Shown here piece after piece: positions 1-13,600 of a DNA stretch of 64,000 nt. This DNA comes from Lasioglossum baleicum (Eukaryota > Arthropoda > Insecta > Hymenoptera > Halictidae): assembly GCF_051020765.1 (NCBI RefSeq), contig NC_134934.1, positions 11,980,001 through 12,044,000 of the forward strand, given 5' to 3'. The stretch's first letter is position 1. Every line of letters begins with the position of its first letter. The notes below the pieces were generated by a model. It saw only the letters and a list, made by a program, of their open reading frames with translations. It did no database searches and was not told the DNA's origin. Position numbers and translations under genes: made by a program.

Positions 1-3000
1 CCTGCCAGACAAGGATGCGTTCGAAATCGAAGGAGTCATAAGGCTCTGCCAATTCCTCTTGTCAGAAGTTGCACCATAAGAATTAAACGTCGCCGGGTTC
101 CGAATCGTATCACACGAGCGGACGAGTTGCGGGTTCCGCGCAACTGACAGCGTTTATTGTTGCACAAAGCGAAAGTTCCGCGGCGAGACTTTCGCGCTCG
201 TATCTACTTGCCGATGGTCTAGGCGAGAGGGGGTGAGCTGGGAACACGGCGAAAGAGAGGAGTAGCGCGGGTCGCCGGGAACCCGGGTGTGTACACTGCG
301 GAATCACAGGGCGAAAGCGCAGAACTCGCTGTCAGCACCCTCGTTAGCCAAGGCTGCGAGGCAACGAGTGGTTCGAGCTCGTTCCGTAACGATAATGGAA
401 CCCTTTGAGGATCGTCGAGTAGAGCGCGCGGCGGACACGCCGACACGGCGCGTACCCGCTGTACCCGGTGTACCCGGGCGCAGGGTCGCTAGGTTATACG
501 ACTATTTCATCCGGATGGCTAGAGTTACTAGTCCCAGGTATACATATACCGCGCGAGAGACGGGGAAAAGAAGGCGAGACGTCCAAAGCGGAAAGGAGAG
601 ACGGGTAGCAGAGAGGGTAGCAAAGGGTTATCCGGGGCTAGGCGGGTTGTCGTTACGCGAGAAATCGGCGCAGGAGATATTTTAAATATTTGAATTAACC
701 CTTTCCTGCTGCGGCGGCGTCGCGGGCCCGTATACCTGGGATCCTCTATTATTTTATTCTCTCCTTCTCTTTTGCATCTGGCGGATCCGTCGATATAATG
801 TTTCCCCCTGGCGCGGCAAAGCTCTCTCTCCATCTCTCTTCCTCTCGCTCGATCCATGTAAAATTATGTTAATGGATTATCCTGGGGGGTTGGCGCGCCG
901 CGATATCCAGGTAGTCAGCAGGAAGAACAGGGACATACCCATCGAACGCTTCTTTCTTCTCTTTCTCTCGCTCCTTTTTTTTCCTTTCCTTTTCAGTCCT
1001 CCTAACCGCGGAAGTAGGTCGAATCGCATAGGTGGTACCGTTCCACGCGCCTATGGGACGGCATGCGTGTTCCACGGGACGACAGATGGGGTTAAAAAAT
1101 CGGTGAAGAGGATTAGGGATGCGCCGAACTTGCATTATCGATTTTGCCCCCGAACGCGCGCGCGCGAACGCCGTTAGGTTCTGCATTTTCATTTCGGTTA
1201 ATCCCGAAGACCCTTCCTTCCTTTTTTTCCGGTCTCTTTCACCCTGTTACTCTAGCTTCCTTTCTTTCCTTCTTTTTCTTGCGGCCTCCCGTGCTCTCTT
1301 TCTCAGGGAAACCGCAGCTTCTGGAAAATGAAAGACTTCTTACGTTGAGCTTCCCTCTGTTCGCCTCTATTCTTGTCTAATACCGAACGAGTGCGAAAGT
1401 TCTCCTCTGACTTCCTCTCTGCATTGTTTATTGTTCCCTTTGCGACCCGCCAAGTCGTGTAGAGTCGCTATCTTAATAACTAGACAGCGGATCTTCATGC
1501 AAAATAAGAATTTTCTACTCGAATTGTAACAACCTGGAGTGGAATAGAAATTTACATTTTCTCTTGATATGTTAATATTCAAATTCTTCTAATTTGTTTA
1601 CTGTTTGAAATTACACCTACTCATGTTTGCCATAAATGCATAAAATCCGCTGTGTATTAATAACGTTTTGTTTCGAGTTCGCTGGAGAAATATTACAATC
1701 ATAGACTATACAGTCCAAGCTCTTCTACCAATATTTGTACCCCATTGAAAATAATGTTTTATCAAAATCACTTGAAAAATAGTTGGCCAAAAAATAAACC
1801 AGATTTCTTTCACGGTTCGAAAAATTACATTTAAATAATTACGAGTGGAATATTTTGGAAAACTTAAAAACTTGTTCAATAAAGCAATGCGCACCCATTA
1901 TAAATATTCAAAGATCGTTCAGATCGCCCAACAAAGTTTTTCTCTTTGTTATTATTTCAATCAATTTACAACCCTGCAGCGCCACAGCGAGCAAAAAAAT
2001 AATTCCTCGCTGAGTGGCTTGTTTCGGAGTATTTCTCCCCCTCAGCCACGGTCCTCAAAGGGACGAAATAATTAATTAGATGGGAGTAACAGGTGCAACA
2101 TTGGACCCCGACCTCTCGATGCAATCCAACATGAAAAAGTTAAGTGTTCCTCTGTCTAGTGCGGGCGCGACTGTCCCCGCTATAGATTAGCCAGGGCAAA
2201 AGTGAATCCACTCGAAGCAATTCGGATGAATCGGCCCTCTCGAGCACCGCGTCAACTAAAAAGAAAAAGAGAACAGTTAGGGAACTCGTTGCATTTCACA
2301 ATGAAGATCTTGATCCCGATCGGTTACAAGGATTCGCTCCAGAAGTCGCGAGGACGCGGCTCCCGGAGATTTCGGATAATTTCCGAGAAGCGTCCAACCG
2401 AACTCGAGGGTTCTACAGATGCCCGAGATAAGGCATTCAAAGCGTTTCGAGTATTTAAGGGTGGGCTCGCGTGTTATTCTACCCCTCCGTACGATCCATA
2501 CGCAAATATTCTGATGTATGATTTGCCGGGGACGGACGAAGTGCGAAATATGGCGCGCACTGCTATCCGGAGCACTGTGCGCCGTGGCGGCCATATTTGA
2601 GGTCGCATACCGAAGGTCCAATCTCGTTCCTAATAACATTCATATTTTTTACATTTTTATTTTCGTTTAAGCAAAACGACAAAAACATTTAAAGAATTAA
2701 AAAATGCTGATGCGTTGTTTTCAGTTGAATAAAATTCAAAAAATAAATAAATGTCTATGTAACTCTTGTATCTTGTAATGAATACCAGTCATTCGTAGAC
2801 AACGATTTTATAATTGTTTGATTGTAATTCTGGATTTTTTAACGTTTAAAATTCTGAAGAATGTTACAGCGAAGTTGTGCGGAATTAAGTTATATTTTTG
2901 TGGGAACAACCTGCGAGGGCAGATTAAAATCGGATTTAACTTGACGTCACGGTGCAAAAAAAAAAATACCGTGTAGCACGGTTGGGGTCACGAATCGGAT

Positions 3001-6000
3001 ATCGTTGCTTTGGCGGTATTATTTGCGTTCTTTGTCGTCAATTTCTCGCTCCCCGCCCTGTTTTGGGTGTCGGTTTTCACGTTTTTTCACCCAAAACCAC
3101 CCCTGGCCCATTGTGTCCTCGACACTTTTTTTTTGAAAAGCGCGTAATCCGGCACGAGGGGTGAATTCAAGCACTTCTATTTTATCGCTTGTTGTGGAGC
3201 AGGTTGGTTGCTGCAGGTACACTCCTTCTAGTACACACGTCAATAACAAACCTGATTTAGTGTCGTTTGGAGTCGAATTTAATACTATTTTGGGCAAGAC
3301 TATTTCAATAAATTGATCTTTTCGAATAATCACAATTATTTTATTGTCGATGCTGCATCGTTTACGATTGCTTTCATTAATTACCGGAACCGTAGGGATC
3401 ATTTCGGTCGTATACAAAAACTTGATGAAGTAATTAAGAAAAAAGAATTCTCCCATCTTTTTATCGGATGGAAGGGTTGAAGAAGAACCGTTACGGTTTT
3501 TTCGACGGCTTATCTGACAACGGAGACTGCGGATCGTGTGAAAAAAAACGTGCCAGGTGACGAAACCGTGAATCGGTTTCGCTTTTCATTCAGGAAATTG
3601 GAAAACGTCATCTGGCGCCTTCCGAACCGCTCGCAACCCTTTCCCCGGTAGCCCGGCCTGGCCGTAAACCCTCGCAGCAGGGTAGAAATAAATGAAATTA
3701 ATTTTCTTCACGCAACAGATTCCGGCGGCGTTAACGACGTCGCGTTTCCATAGAATGCTCCATAAATATTGACGTAACATCATGAAATATTAAAGGACAC
3801 TACGTACACTTGTCGCCGGGAAGTAGAAACTGGCACATCTGCAACCTGGAATATTAAAAAATTGTCAAGTCCCCGATTCCCGCAACATCTCAAAATTAGA
3901 AAGTTTGAAGTTTGAAAATTCCTACCTTTGAGAATTATGCAGTTAAAATATTCGGTGAGCTGAAAAATTTTTGTAAAAAAATGCATAAAAAAAAAAGTGA
4001 AAATTCCTGGTCTTAGGAAAATGAAGGTTTCGCTTGCACAATATAAAATCGAAGAATTAAAAAATGTTTCGTTGACAGGGTCAGAAATATGGCAGCATCC
4101 AGCTCCGCGAAGAAAACGGTATCGTTCATCTTTTAGCGTCGTTCGAAAATGCATTTCCCACAGGTTTAGCTGCACACGCGTGGCGACAGTTGCAGCGATA
4201 AAATGTGCATGCCCACACGCTCCCTCTTAAATACGCACACGAGCAGACGGTTCGATGTGATCGGGTCTCTTGTGTATTTGCATCTCAGGTAGTTACACGC
4301 ACAGGCTAAGTAACCCCTAGCCAGCGTTCCCAGTTAACTGGCATTTGCATCCCAGGTAGACGATCCGAATCCTCGTCAACGCGATCAAAAAGAGAGTGAG
4401 AGAGGGAGAACAAAAATCGTATTGCATAATAGGGGCTCCTGCAGCGAAACCCTTTTCCTACCTGATCCCCCCCTCTGTCGCAAAGGTCGCCTCAGGTAAG
4501 ATTTTCGGGGCCCTATCACACCTCTTACGAGAATCGAAATCTTCCTGCGGAGCACAGTCCCGTTTCGAGCGCAGTGGAAGCAAGATTGCTGCAAGTTTCA
4601 TTTCTGTCTGTCAAACCCTGAGTGATCGACGCAAGATAGGAACCTTCTCGTGTTTATAATACAACCTGTGATATTATTAATGTTTATTCATAATTTCGTA
4701 TTTTTAATTACTGTAACTGTGATTTCATTATTTTGGAAATTTAAGGGTTCGCAACCTTTTTTTTTTAGTAATTACCATTTTTGACTGCGCTATGTATAAA
4801 AATGGCTTAACGAATTCGAGTTACAAGTTACAAATAGCAATCCGTAAAGAAGTTATTAAATTAGATCACTCAAGAATGACCTATTGGTCTAAGAATAACC
4901 TTGGCGGACCATTAAGTAGCTGCTCAACAAATTCTTTAGACTAAAAACATCATTTCAAAGTCTCTGTCGTAGTTACCAACGCGATGTTTTGTACACCAGC
5001 AAATAAGCAACCCTCTTTTTCACGAATAAAATTTATCCGATGAGAGTTCACCGTTCGAGGCATTCACCGTGAGAACAAACTCTGAAAATAAGAAAAAAAA
5101 AACGTAAGCATCTCGTGCGATCAGTCGGGGGGTGGAAAACTTTCCCCGGTATCTCGGGGAAATAATTTCTATTTCGCGGACGCAAGGTCAGCCGTTCATC
5201 AAAGAGGCGAAGTTCCTGAATACTTTCCTCAACTTCACCGGGAACGAGCAAGAGAGTATCAGCGAGGAGGAAGACTGTGGTCGCTGGAAGAATTCAGGCT
5301 GTCGTTGTACTCGGAGGTAAGCGAATTATTGTTTAAAATTTAAATTTTATCTCGTTGCTTTCTCTTGTGAGTAAAGAATTACATTTTTCCAAAATGTATC
5401 AATTTTCTACACAGTCTACAAAAGTGAAATAATAATTTTGGTACAAAAAATTGCAATTGAATCGCAAGAGGTTGACTTCCAGAATGTCCTGACATAGGTA
5501 AATGTTGTCGAGCCGGGCTGAAACTTGAATCGTGATGGATCGGTGAGGAGACGATCGCGGGGGGTGAAAGTTGTTAGGATCGCGGGGGTTTTCCGCGCGT
5601 TTTTCAAGACTTTCCCGCGAACGGTATCGCTCGAGCGTGATCACCGCGGCGCCGAGCTCCTCTCCGACTAATTAAACGGTTCTTGGAGGCAGAGCTCGGC
5701 GCGGCCTGTGCGAGTTTTCCAAGGCGGAGAAATCCGCGTCCCGCGGTACGAATATAATCCCTCGTGACGCGCGATCGGACGGATTGAAGTGACGGATCAA
5801 TGACGAGTGTCTAATTAACGGTCGCGCTCTCCGCATCAGACTTGCCTCGACTAATTGACCGTTCGTCTCCGTTGCAACGCGACGTCCTTACTAATCAATA
5901 TTCACCGAGTGGCGTAAGAGACTCGTCGGACGAGGACGGAAAAGAAAATCGACGGGAGAGAGACGGACAGTGATATGGAGGGACAGAGCCGGGAAACAGA
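1..6000. other. Non-coding region downstream of BCL11, 0-6 kb
   Basis: A CpG-rich start (1-1.3 kb) is followed by AT-rich DNA holding the 1481-1656 MITE. A TGACGTCA palindrome sits at 2942-2949. The only coding-like segment is 2186-2431 (plus strand, see findings). Other open frames overlap one another on both strands and match no family I know. Confidence 0.6.
1481..1656. mobile_element. hAT-like MITE, 176 bp, with perfect 8-bp target-site duplication
   Basis: The element begins TAGACAGCGGATCTTCATGC and ends with the imperfect inverse (GCATAAAATCCGCTGTGTA). It is flanked on both sides by TTAATAAC (1473-1480 and 1657-1664), a perfect 8-bp duplication of the kind made by hAT transposases. It carries no transposase frame. 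It is related to the copies at 16111-16236 and about 23171-23345. The superfamily call rests only on the 8-bp duplication. Confidence 0.75.
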
Positions 6001-6012
6001 GACGAACGGGGA

Positions 6013-6039
6013 TGGAGAGAGAAAAGAGAGAGAGAGAGA
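6013..6039. repeat. (GA)n microsatellite
   Basis: A short GA run 250 bases from the AAAATGGCGG at 6289-6298, in a CpG-rich block. Confidence 0.85.
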
Positions 6040-9000
6040 CCCGGGAAAAATGTCGAGGGTGCACTCTCCGGTTCCGTGGTGCGAGTGAGATGCGTTAGTG
6101 TGAGACTTGCATGCATTCGATCGCGCCCCCCGTCACTATGTGTGAGAACGAGAATTCTAGTGGGTGCTCGTGCTTGGTCAGCACTCAAGGGGTGAGGTCA
6201 CCCTATGGTCCGGCTGGCCAATGGGACGAGCGCATTTTTTTTATCAATACCACGTACTGGGGGAGGTTGGACCTGGGGGGGAACCGAGAAAATGGCGGAC
6301 GTCGACCCCCTAAGCTTCGCGGGGGACCGTACGCGAAATTTTTAGAAATCATGGAATTATAAATACAACATAATTTTCTTATTTAAAGCGCGTATCACAA
6401 TTGAATCGAGTGTTGAAGAAACGTACGAGATTGAAGTTAACTTTAAAAAATGAGAAGTAGATTCTCAAAAACTAAGTATTAAATTGATTTCCTTCTAGCA
6501 AACCGAAGATAATCTTGAAAGGCAGTGCTCGTTAAAACATCGTGTGCCGATTTTCATCTACTTCATGTTTTCTCCGGAACGTAAAAATCGAGGTTACTTC
6601 TTTCGGCTGATCCTGCATAATTTATCTTTCGGAGATTACGTCGTGTTTCTCGAAAATATCGGACGGACTGTTCTACTTTGCGAAACTAATAGAGTGTCCC
6701 GAGCGTTGCTTGTCAGATCTCTCATTTGTTATTCGATGGAATCCGACGTGGAATAATAGACGAGAGGTGGAAAAGATTGGAAGGTAGAACACTATTTTCT
6801 TGATGAGACAGCTCGGATCGGTGGATTGACCTCTTCGCAGATCGTCCCTCACGAGCGAGAGACGATCGCCTTCTTCTGGGACAGAAAAAGGGGTAGAACC
6901 CCGGGGGTGGAAAAATGATAGAAATTGTTACGGCTAAGAGGTTCCGGTGTCGGAGTGTAAGCTTAAGGTGATTTGATCCCGCAGATAGCGAGGCGCGCGT
7001 TCCACATTATCTGCCATCGTTATTTCCGGCCGAAGTGTTCGATTCACGCCCGCCCTTCTCGCGAAATGAGGGTCCAATAACAAAAGTAACCTCCGAGAGT
7101 CGCGGTGTTGAACGCGGATTATCGGTTTTCACGAGCTCGTTCGAGAATTTTGTTCCGAGCGCGAAATTGCGACTGACAATCCCTGGAAAACTCTCTCGAC
7201 TTTTTTCATTCTAATACGATCGAACAATTTTGGATCATTTAAAAGATCGAGTGGTCGAAATAATTCCTATCGAGTCTTTAATACTCTTGAATATTGCGCT
7301 CTTCGTTATACTTCCTGCAAACACGAATCTACTGTGGGCGGTAGGACTTCAACGACATTACTCGACTATTATTTCCTCAGAAAATAGAACTTCTACCGGA
7401 ACAAGGGCAGTGCAAATATTTCTACGTGGGAATGTTTGACACCGCGGACGAAAATTATTTTTGTGGACTCTGGCGTTCTCTTAGATCTTTGGAGGTGTTG
7501 ATAGAACTATGCTCAGTAAATTGTGGTGTATTCAAATCGAAATTATTTCAAGTTGTTGTAAGCCACAAGAACTAAAAAATATGTTAGGACATTTTGGGCA
7601 TTTGATTCCATATTTTTGGTGTAATTTCATGAAGAAAGAAAGAGTAGAGGTAAGAAAATAATTTAAAACTTGTTCATCAGAGGTAAAACTGGTAAATGGC
7701 GGACACCGGTGACAGGGGTTAATCCGATCTGTAGGTTCGAATGCACCCGGAACGTCTTAGTTCCGGCTCCTCGAAGGGGTTGTCGAGCGTGGTCCGGTTT
7801 TTGACCCGGAAGCAGTCCGCGCAGACACCGCTGACCCCGGGACACCCCCGAGAACCCCTCAGACATGCCCGGCAAGTAGCGACGGAACGAGTTTTGACAA
7901 CTCTTGACCACGTGCCAACACCTTCTTTCTCCGTGGCCTTATCCCGTCGGTGGAGTGCATCGGAGCGTGCACACCGGGTGGGTCCGAAAAACACGTTCGT
8001 CGTCGGAAACGGCGGCGTGGCAGAAACGGAACGACGCGCGGCGCGGAATGGCGAAAATTGCCGGGGCGTCGCCTTGCCAGGGTGAAAATTGAATCGCTAA
8101 CAATGTCGACGTCGCCGAAACGAATTTAGACGCTTTCCGGGCTCGCTTTATGCCAAACGTGTATATACGCGTGCCGCGGGACCCTGTCAAAGGAACCCGT
8201 TACGTTATTTTCGCACGGCCTGTGTAACAACGCCCGCTCTCATTACCGTTGTCGACGGTCTGCTCGCTAGCGGGCTCTGCTAACACGGTATTTTCGAGCG
8301 GGAATAACAAGTTGCAGTTCGAAAGAATAACAAGTGCGCCGCGCACATCTCGTTGCCGATCGGCACGGAAACAGGCGAGTCGGCGATGCATGTCTTCGCG
8401 CGAATCTTTCGCGAAATTTTCTACTCTTCCCCCCGCCCCCACCCCATTCACTATCTCCCTTTCTTTCCCAAGATCTCGTTTTATCTCTGTCTCGGATCCT
8501 CCTTCTCCACCCACGCAACGGAGGGACGTCCCAGGCATAAAGGACGATTCGAATAGTGGCGCACAAAACATCACTTAGAGAACCCCGGCTCGCGTAAAGC
8601 AAACACGCTAATGGAACCTCCGCCATCGCGCCCATACATACAAACGAGCTTCTTTTCGCACCTATGCGAAAACGTGTATCGATAGTCGCTTTCTTCGTCT
8701 TCTTCCAGCACCGTGATCCGCCCCTTTCGGCTTCGTTCGTGCCGGGTAACCACCGAGAAACGTTTTCGAATGTGTATACTTCGACCGGTGATGTTTTGAC
8801 GACTGTCGGGGACACTGCTCTCGCGGAATAATGTTTGGCTGGATCGCAATTTATTGACACTGCGTGTATTTAGTTTAGCTAACCGGCGCGGCGGCTTGGA
8901 TAATGTTATTCGTGGTCATCAAATTGGTTCGGAAATGTACGTGTTTCGTAAGTGGTCGTGAAAGATGTTAGGTTACAGTAGAGGATGAGATTGGATATTG

Positions 9001-10581
9001 AAAAACGGGTGTATAGAAATTATATGTCGCGACTATCATATCTCGAGTCCATACTCTCAGTTTAGTGGAAATTGATGTAAAAAAGGTGTTCAGAATTAAC
9101 CTTGATCTTGAAGTTCAAGGTCCAAAGATCGACAATGTTTTATTTATTGCATCATATTCTACTCACCGCAAGGGTAAAAAGTGCAAAAGGAACCGTAGGT
9201 CGATATATTCAATCGTTCTCTAAAAAAATCATGGTAATGTTTCATTATCAAACTGATTTTTTTTGTATTATATTTTCAGTTCGAGAAATGATGATGATCG
9301 ATAATGAAAAAACTTCGAACTTAAAATCGTATGAAGTAGATCGGTAATACAAGACTATTCTTGCTTTTGATAAACATAGAGATGATTAACTTCTTTTCTG
9401 AAAAAAGAAAATTAACGAAGACAAGAGAAAAGACCCCGCAAGCCCATCAAAAGTTTTTGAATCCTCGAACTTCCCCGAAACCCATTCAAGCTCGAAAGCA
9501 AGCTGAAAACCTGGTAGTTCCCCGAATTATGAAATCTTGTGTCGCATGAATTTTGCAAACCGTATCGAAACGGTCGCGAGTCACGAAAACAGAAAAGCCG
9601 AGACAACTCTCGTCACGAGCGGCATCAGCGAAGCATCATTCAAGACCGAGGAACCTTTTCGAAACTGCAAAAGCGTAGAGAAACAGGGAGAGAGAGAGAG
9701 GACAGAGACGTCGAAGTTCCGAGATATCAAAGCGGTCCGCGGGAGAGGATGTCGAAAAAAGCATCGTCGGTATATTGGCGCTGTAAAAAAAAGAAGAAAA
9801 GAAGGGATTGGCGAAAGAAAGGGTTAGATAGAGCGCAAGGTACAGGATCGCGGGGCGGAGGGTGCGGAACGGGAAGACGGTGGAGAGCTACGGGGGTTTC
9901 ATGTCGTTCCACGAGAGGACCGGGAAGGATACATAACTCGTCCCTCGACACGAGTATTCCTTGTACATATATACATGCATCTCCACATATGTACACGCTT
10001 GTGTCTACGTGTCTCTCGGCTCTGTGTGATCGTCTGTCCCACGCGCCGACCTCGTCGTAGATCAAAACGATGTACCAATTTCGCGGGGTACGGTTACGCC
10101 GAGATCAAAAAAAAAGAGAAGAAGGAGAAAGAGAAAAGAAGGAGAACGTGCGGCGGTAGAAAAAAGAGGGTGCAAGAAAGGACGGATCTGTGTATACGAA
10201 TTTAAATTTCGAATTCCGGAGTTGGCATATGGTCCCGCGGGAACGGAGACGCGCCGTAGTCCCCTGGTCAGCCATCGGATGCAGTTTTCGGTCTCGACGT
10301 CCTTCAATTTTTGAACAGGATCGGCCGAAGGTGTCCCGCGGGACGTCAACGGGAAGACCTTTCCCCAACGCGTGTCTATTCGGGAAACGGTGGCTCCACC
10401 CTCGCTGTAAATTCCAAATGACCCCGTAAAGATACATCGCATGGCCGCCATTTTCGAGTTATTTACGAGGTAGCCAGCATCGTGTCCCCCCTCCCGTATC
10501 GGCTCCGGCGATTCACGCGAAAATAACCGTGAAAGTATCCGATGTAAACTGTGAAATGAACGAATTAGAGATCGCGGAGGG

Positions 10582-10583
<2 letters not shown>

Positions 10584-10623
<40 letters not shown>

Positions 10624-10625
10624 AG
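10584..10625. repeat. (GA)n microsatellite
   Basis: About 14 uninterrupted GA units are followed by imperfect GA. It is potential GAGA-factor (Trl) binding DNA. A YY1/Pho-type CCGCCATTTT lies 130 bases away at 10445-10454. Confidence 0.9.
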
Positions 10626-13600
10626 GATCCGAAATTTTTTCGAACATCCTGAAATTTTCTCTCGCAGCGAGATAAGGTTCTCACGGGCTGCGGCGAGGGT
10701 CCGCGCCGATCCTATCGTTTTTCCTCTCATTTAACAAATCCTCGTCGACGGTCGGATTCTTCGCGAGAGTGAGAGAGATAGAGAGATAGAGAGAAAGAGA
10801 GCAGAGCCCCCCATCTGGAACCAAGTGGATCGGGTCTCTTCATTTCCTTCGGGCTCCGAGTGGATACCTCGTAAATCTCGATGACTGGCTGCGAGCGCAA
10901 CTCTTCCGCGATACGCGCCCGAAGATCCTTTTCTCTCCCGGTGGCAATTCCAGGGGAAAGGGGTTCCCAAGAAGCCCGTCTCGCTTTTCAGGGAACGCTC
11001 CCATCTGCGGGGAACAGCGGAGAAAAAAATTTTTGATCGCTGGCCATGCGATCTCCGTTTCGCGAAACGGCTCGGCTAGAAACGATACAGGGGGAGAGCA
11101 GAAAAAGAGAGCGAGGAGAAGGGCACCGTCACCCCAAATATCGCAACTGACACTAAATCATTAATTTGGCCGGCGAACCGTTTTTTTCCGACGATACAGG
11201 TAGTCGGAAACCCCTTTCGATCGCGCAGGTATACCACCTTTTGTAACGTCCTCGTGAGTTACGGGAAAGAAGAAAAGCTATCCTCTCTCTTTCTCCGTCG
11301 GGTCTTCGACCCCCTTGGAAAAATCGACGACCCTACGGCCGTGTCCCCAAAATGAAAACACTCCGCACTGTCATATCGGGGACTAATATATTTTTGATCG
11401 ATACCGGGGGCCCCGTTTCCCACGAGCTGGAGAGACGATCGCTGCGAAAGGATCGTTGTCCAAACAAACACACCCATCGATACGTGACTTACGGATCGTC
11501 GGTGAGTTTCGCGTAATCACGATGAGAATGGGTTACCATTTGGTAGAATGTCGGCGGCAGTATGTTTTTCGCCGTGTTTCCGATCGTCTGTTTTGATTGG
11601 ATCGTTGGACGATGGGCTCGGGGATTGGGGTATGAACAAAGAGTGGATTTAATAAATAAGTAATTTGTGCTGGTCTGGGTTAGGTAGTCGGACATCATAT
11701 GGTCAGTCCAGACCCACCTAGCTATCCAATCGGCCTAACTCACGTTTTTGTCATCCAATATTCATCCTCTCCGACTCGAAAAGGTGTGACCACCGTTCCT
11801 TTTTTTTATTGAATTCCGAAATTCCACCGACGGGAGATATTATCGGGAATATTAGGAGGAGAGTCTTTCGCATTTCGGGGTTCCAGGGCGACTCCATTAA
11901 AGGGTCGAACGCGGACTTAATATGCGACGTCACGAAGTCGTGCGGGTGCAGGACAAGGGGGTCTGAGGAGGGGTGATCGCAGGGGGGTTAGGTAGATCTC
12001 GTCTCTCCTCTCGTACAATGGACACCTAATTCGAGTACCGGCTCTCGTCGGCGGAAAGACGGAAAATCGGGAAATCGGCTTTGGTCCACATGAAACGCGA
12101 AAACCAAAATCCCCAATGTAATCCTTCCTTTCAGGGCTGCGATTTTTTTCTCTGCTCTTGTTCGCTCGCTCTCTCCGCACTTTGCATCCCCCTCCGTCGC
12201 AACACCCCTTCTCTTCAGCCATCGGTTCGCTCATTCTCCGCATCATCGAACCCTCCGAACATCGACTTCTGTGCCCCCGTCTGTCTCCGAAAGCTGCCCT
12301 GGGTACCCCTCCACCGAATTTTAAGGGTTAAAAACTTGCACTCGACTCGACAATGCGTCACACACACATTGGCGAAAAAAAGGAGAGAAAAAAAGGCGAG
12401 AGGATGATGAGAAAGAGAGCGAGGAAGGGTAGCGATCCCCGAAAACGTCACGATTTCGGCTCTCTTTCTCTCCTTCTCTTTTCGGGTTGTAGCCACGAGA
12501 GCGACAGGAATAAATAACGAAATAAATGACAGTCGTTCTGGAAACTGTTTTGGGTTTTGTAGCGCGACCGTGCTTTCATCCGGCCACCCGGGTGCATCCT
12601 TTTTTTCTCGTCGCAACCCCCATTGTCGCCGATTCTCGTCCTTCCGTCCCCAGCGAGAACGTGACCTCCGCGACCACCCGGCTAGAAATTTATTAGATAT
12701 TTATTGCGTCTCGGCTGCACGTAACCGTACAGAAACATCGCCTACTTTTGCGAGCGTCGCCGATTACCTAGCAAAAACTGAACGCGTCGGGAAACAGTCG
12801 AGATTCGAGGCTGTACTTTCAAGTTTCCTGGGCGCGGCGTGATTATTTTTGTTGTGCTCGTGAAGTCCGATAGTGTTGTGATAGGACTGGCAAGAAAGGT
12901 AACTCTCGCACAGGGGATTAGATCCTGTGAAAACAAACTTTGTTGAATTTTTTGCGCGGATCGATCTATGTATAGATTTTTAGGGTTGAAATTTGGCAAA
13001 ACATTTTAGTTTATGCATTAATTGGATTTACGTACCAACCAGAAAAAAATCATGAAAACAAACTCGAAAGCCTAAAAAAAGTAATATAATTTAAGCGATG
13101 TCCTATGCTCAATTCATACGCTTCGAAACTTCAAACGGTAATATCTCGAAAGTCAAAGTACGTGACATGCGGTGTTCTTTCTTACAACTACAGATATTAG
13201 TTGATCAAATTGTATACTGAGACTAACATTTTAAAGTTGTAGTTTTTAAGATGACGGAGTTTTACGGCTTTAAAGGATAACAAAATAAGACGAAGGACGG
13301 TGCAACGTAAAAAGCGGAAGAAACTATAAATTGGTTAATATATGAATAAGGTGGAACGAAGTAATTAAGGTTGCGTGCGAAGGCGAGTCTCGGCGAGCAA
13401 GTGCTGTTATAAAACCTAACCCAGATATAACTTGATAAGGGCGGAAAAGAGTGAAAAAATACAGAAGGGAAAGAAGATAGAAAAAAATGTATGAAAAAAA
13501 ATAGATTAAGCGACGGCCATTTAGCCGCACCTTCTATTTTTATTTTCTTTGCCATTTATATTTCTATTTCCTTTGTTAGCCATTTTCGCGGGTGTAGCTC

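Noticed and set aside
7733..7750. GGTTCGAATGC resembling a tRNA B box
   Set aside because: No A box, acceptor stem or cloverleaf can be formed around it.
10062..10730. 222-codon minus-strand frame
   Set aside because: It is dominated by a (TC)n-derived Ser/Leu run and poly-Phe from purine-rich DNA, so it is a composition artefact.
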